From: Tepidimonas aquatica
GTDB taxonomy: Bacteria > Pseudomonadota > Gammaproteobacteria > Burkholderiales > Burkholderiaceae_C
Assembly: GCF_007556585.1 (NCBI RefSeq)
Contig: NZ_VJNA01000010.1
Span: 23,421-87,420, forward strand
DNA: 64,000 bases
Direction of reading: 5' to 3'
Made by a program: the position numbers and the translations under genes. This document shows positions 63,878-64,000 of this stretch, piece after piece (the first letter of the stretch is position 1; each line of letters begins with the position of its first letter). The notes under the pieces are model-generated. The model searched no databases, had not been told where the DNA came from, and saw nothing but the letters and a program-made list of their open reading frames with translations.

Positions 63878-64000
63878 GGCCTGTTAACACTATCGCAACG
63901 ATTCGACGATCAGTGCGAAGTGGATGAAGGCCGCGAACATGACGTCGAGCTTGTCGAAGCGGCTGAAGATGCGGCGGAACCCTTTCAGACGGCGGAACAG
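63878..64000 (-). mobile_element. IS5-family insertion sequence (one end only)
   Basis: The element begins after CTAG with GGCCTGTTAACACTATCGC, the probable terminal inverted repeat, and runs past the window end. It encodes the C-terminus of a transposase reading away from the junction. Confidence 0.75.
63890..64000 (-). CDS. IS5-family transposase, C-terminal end
   Basis: Thirty-six residues are visible, ending in a TAG at 63890-63892. The segments RRLKGFRRIFSRFDKLDV and AAFIHFALIVESLR are typical of the tail of IS5-family DDE transposases. The rest lies beyond base 64000, so integrity cannot be judged. The stop codon is 12 bp from the element end. Confidence 0.8.
   Translation of the reverse strand: MFRRLKGFRRIFSRFDKLDVMFAAFIHFALIVESLR

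Overview
The window is a G+C-rich bacterial chromosome segment, almost entirely core genes with short gaps. No stretch without a gene exceeds about 210 bp. The gene content points to Betaproteobacteria, order Burkholderiales, most like Comamonadaceae: a Bug-type solute-binding protein with TctB/TctA, a DUF349 protein, gmk-rpoZ-spoT beside yicC, rph-rdgB-hemW, and exbB-exbD-lpxK-kdsB-adk. A Tepidimonas-like genus is a guess from overall impression and was not tested.

Layout. 1-2573: 3' end of lon, then tRNA-Gly, tRNA-Cys and a second identical tRNA-Gly, with a terminator. 2638-6054: mltD and gloB on the minus strand, and xerD head to head with gloB with no bases between the start codons. 6064-9557: a globin-coupled diguanylate cyclase overlapping glnS; the GlnRS carries a roughly 100-residue insertion. 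9766-11884: a secreted His-rich protein, uppP and an alpha/beta hydrolase. 11950-21105: recC-recB-recD. 21188-21944: an AAA ATPase remnant. 22052-26742: greB, then yicC-gmk-rpoZ-spoT on the other strand. 26825-33805: a Ser/Thr kinase coupled to rph-rdgB-hemW, a CBS protein and a DUF349 protein. 33783-36784: TPR protein, periplasmic cyclophilin, lpxH and mtfA. 36866-42649: cysS-alkA, accA-tilS, a DUF2905 membrane protein, lysC and tRNA-Ser. 42754-46750: a TctCBA-type uptake system with an L-asparaginase. 46747-50724: exbB-exbD-lpxK-Trm112-like-kdsB-adk. 50841-62195: xseA, sodB, a DUF192 protein, icd, a chemoreceptor, clpS-clpA, ogt and sbcB. 62162-64000: a PAS-GGDEF-EAL gene whose 5' end is cut by an IS5-family element that runs off the window.

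How genes work together. Several stretches look like translationally coupled operons: ATGA or GTGA overlaps join kinase-rph-rdgB-hemW, cysS-alkA, recB-recD, the globin cyclase with glnS, the cyclophilin with lpxH, and the exbD-lpxK-kdsB run. Themes are lipid A and envelope building (lpxH, lpxK, kdsB, uppP, mltD), recombination and repair (recBCD, xseA, sbcB, alkA, ogt), stringent-response and nucleotide metabolism (spoT, rpoZ, gmk, rdgB, adk), proteolysis (lon, clpS/clpA, mtfA) and c-di-GMP signalling (two GGDEF genes, one broken).

I did not find a clearly new multi-gene system. The points most worth a second look are the GlnRS insertion, the oxygen-sensor cyclase overlapping glnS, the IS-disrupted GGDEF-EAL gene, the uptake system next to an asparaginase, and the 18-bp tandem repeat between gloB and mltD.
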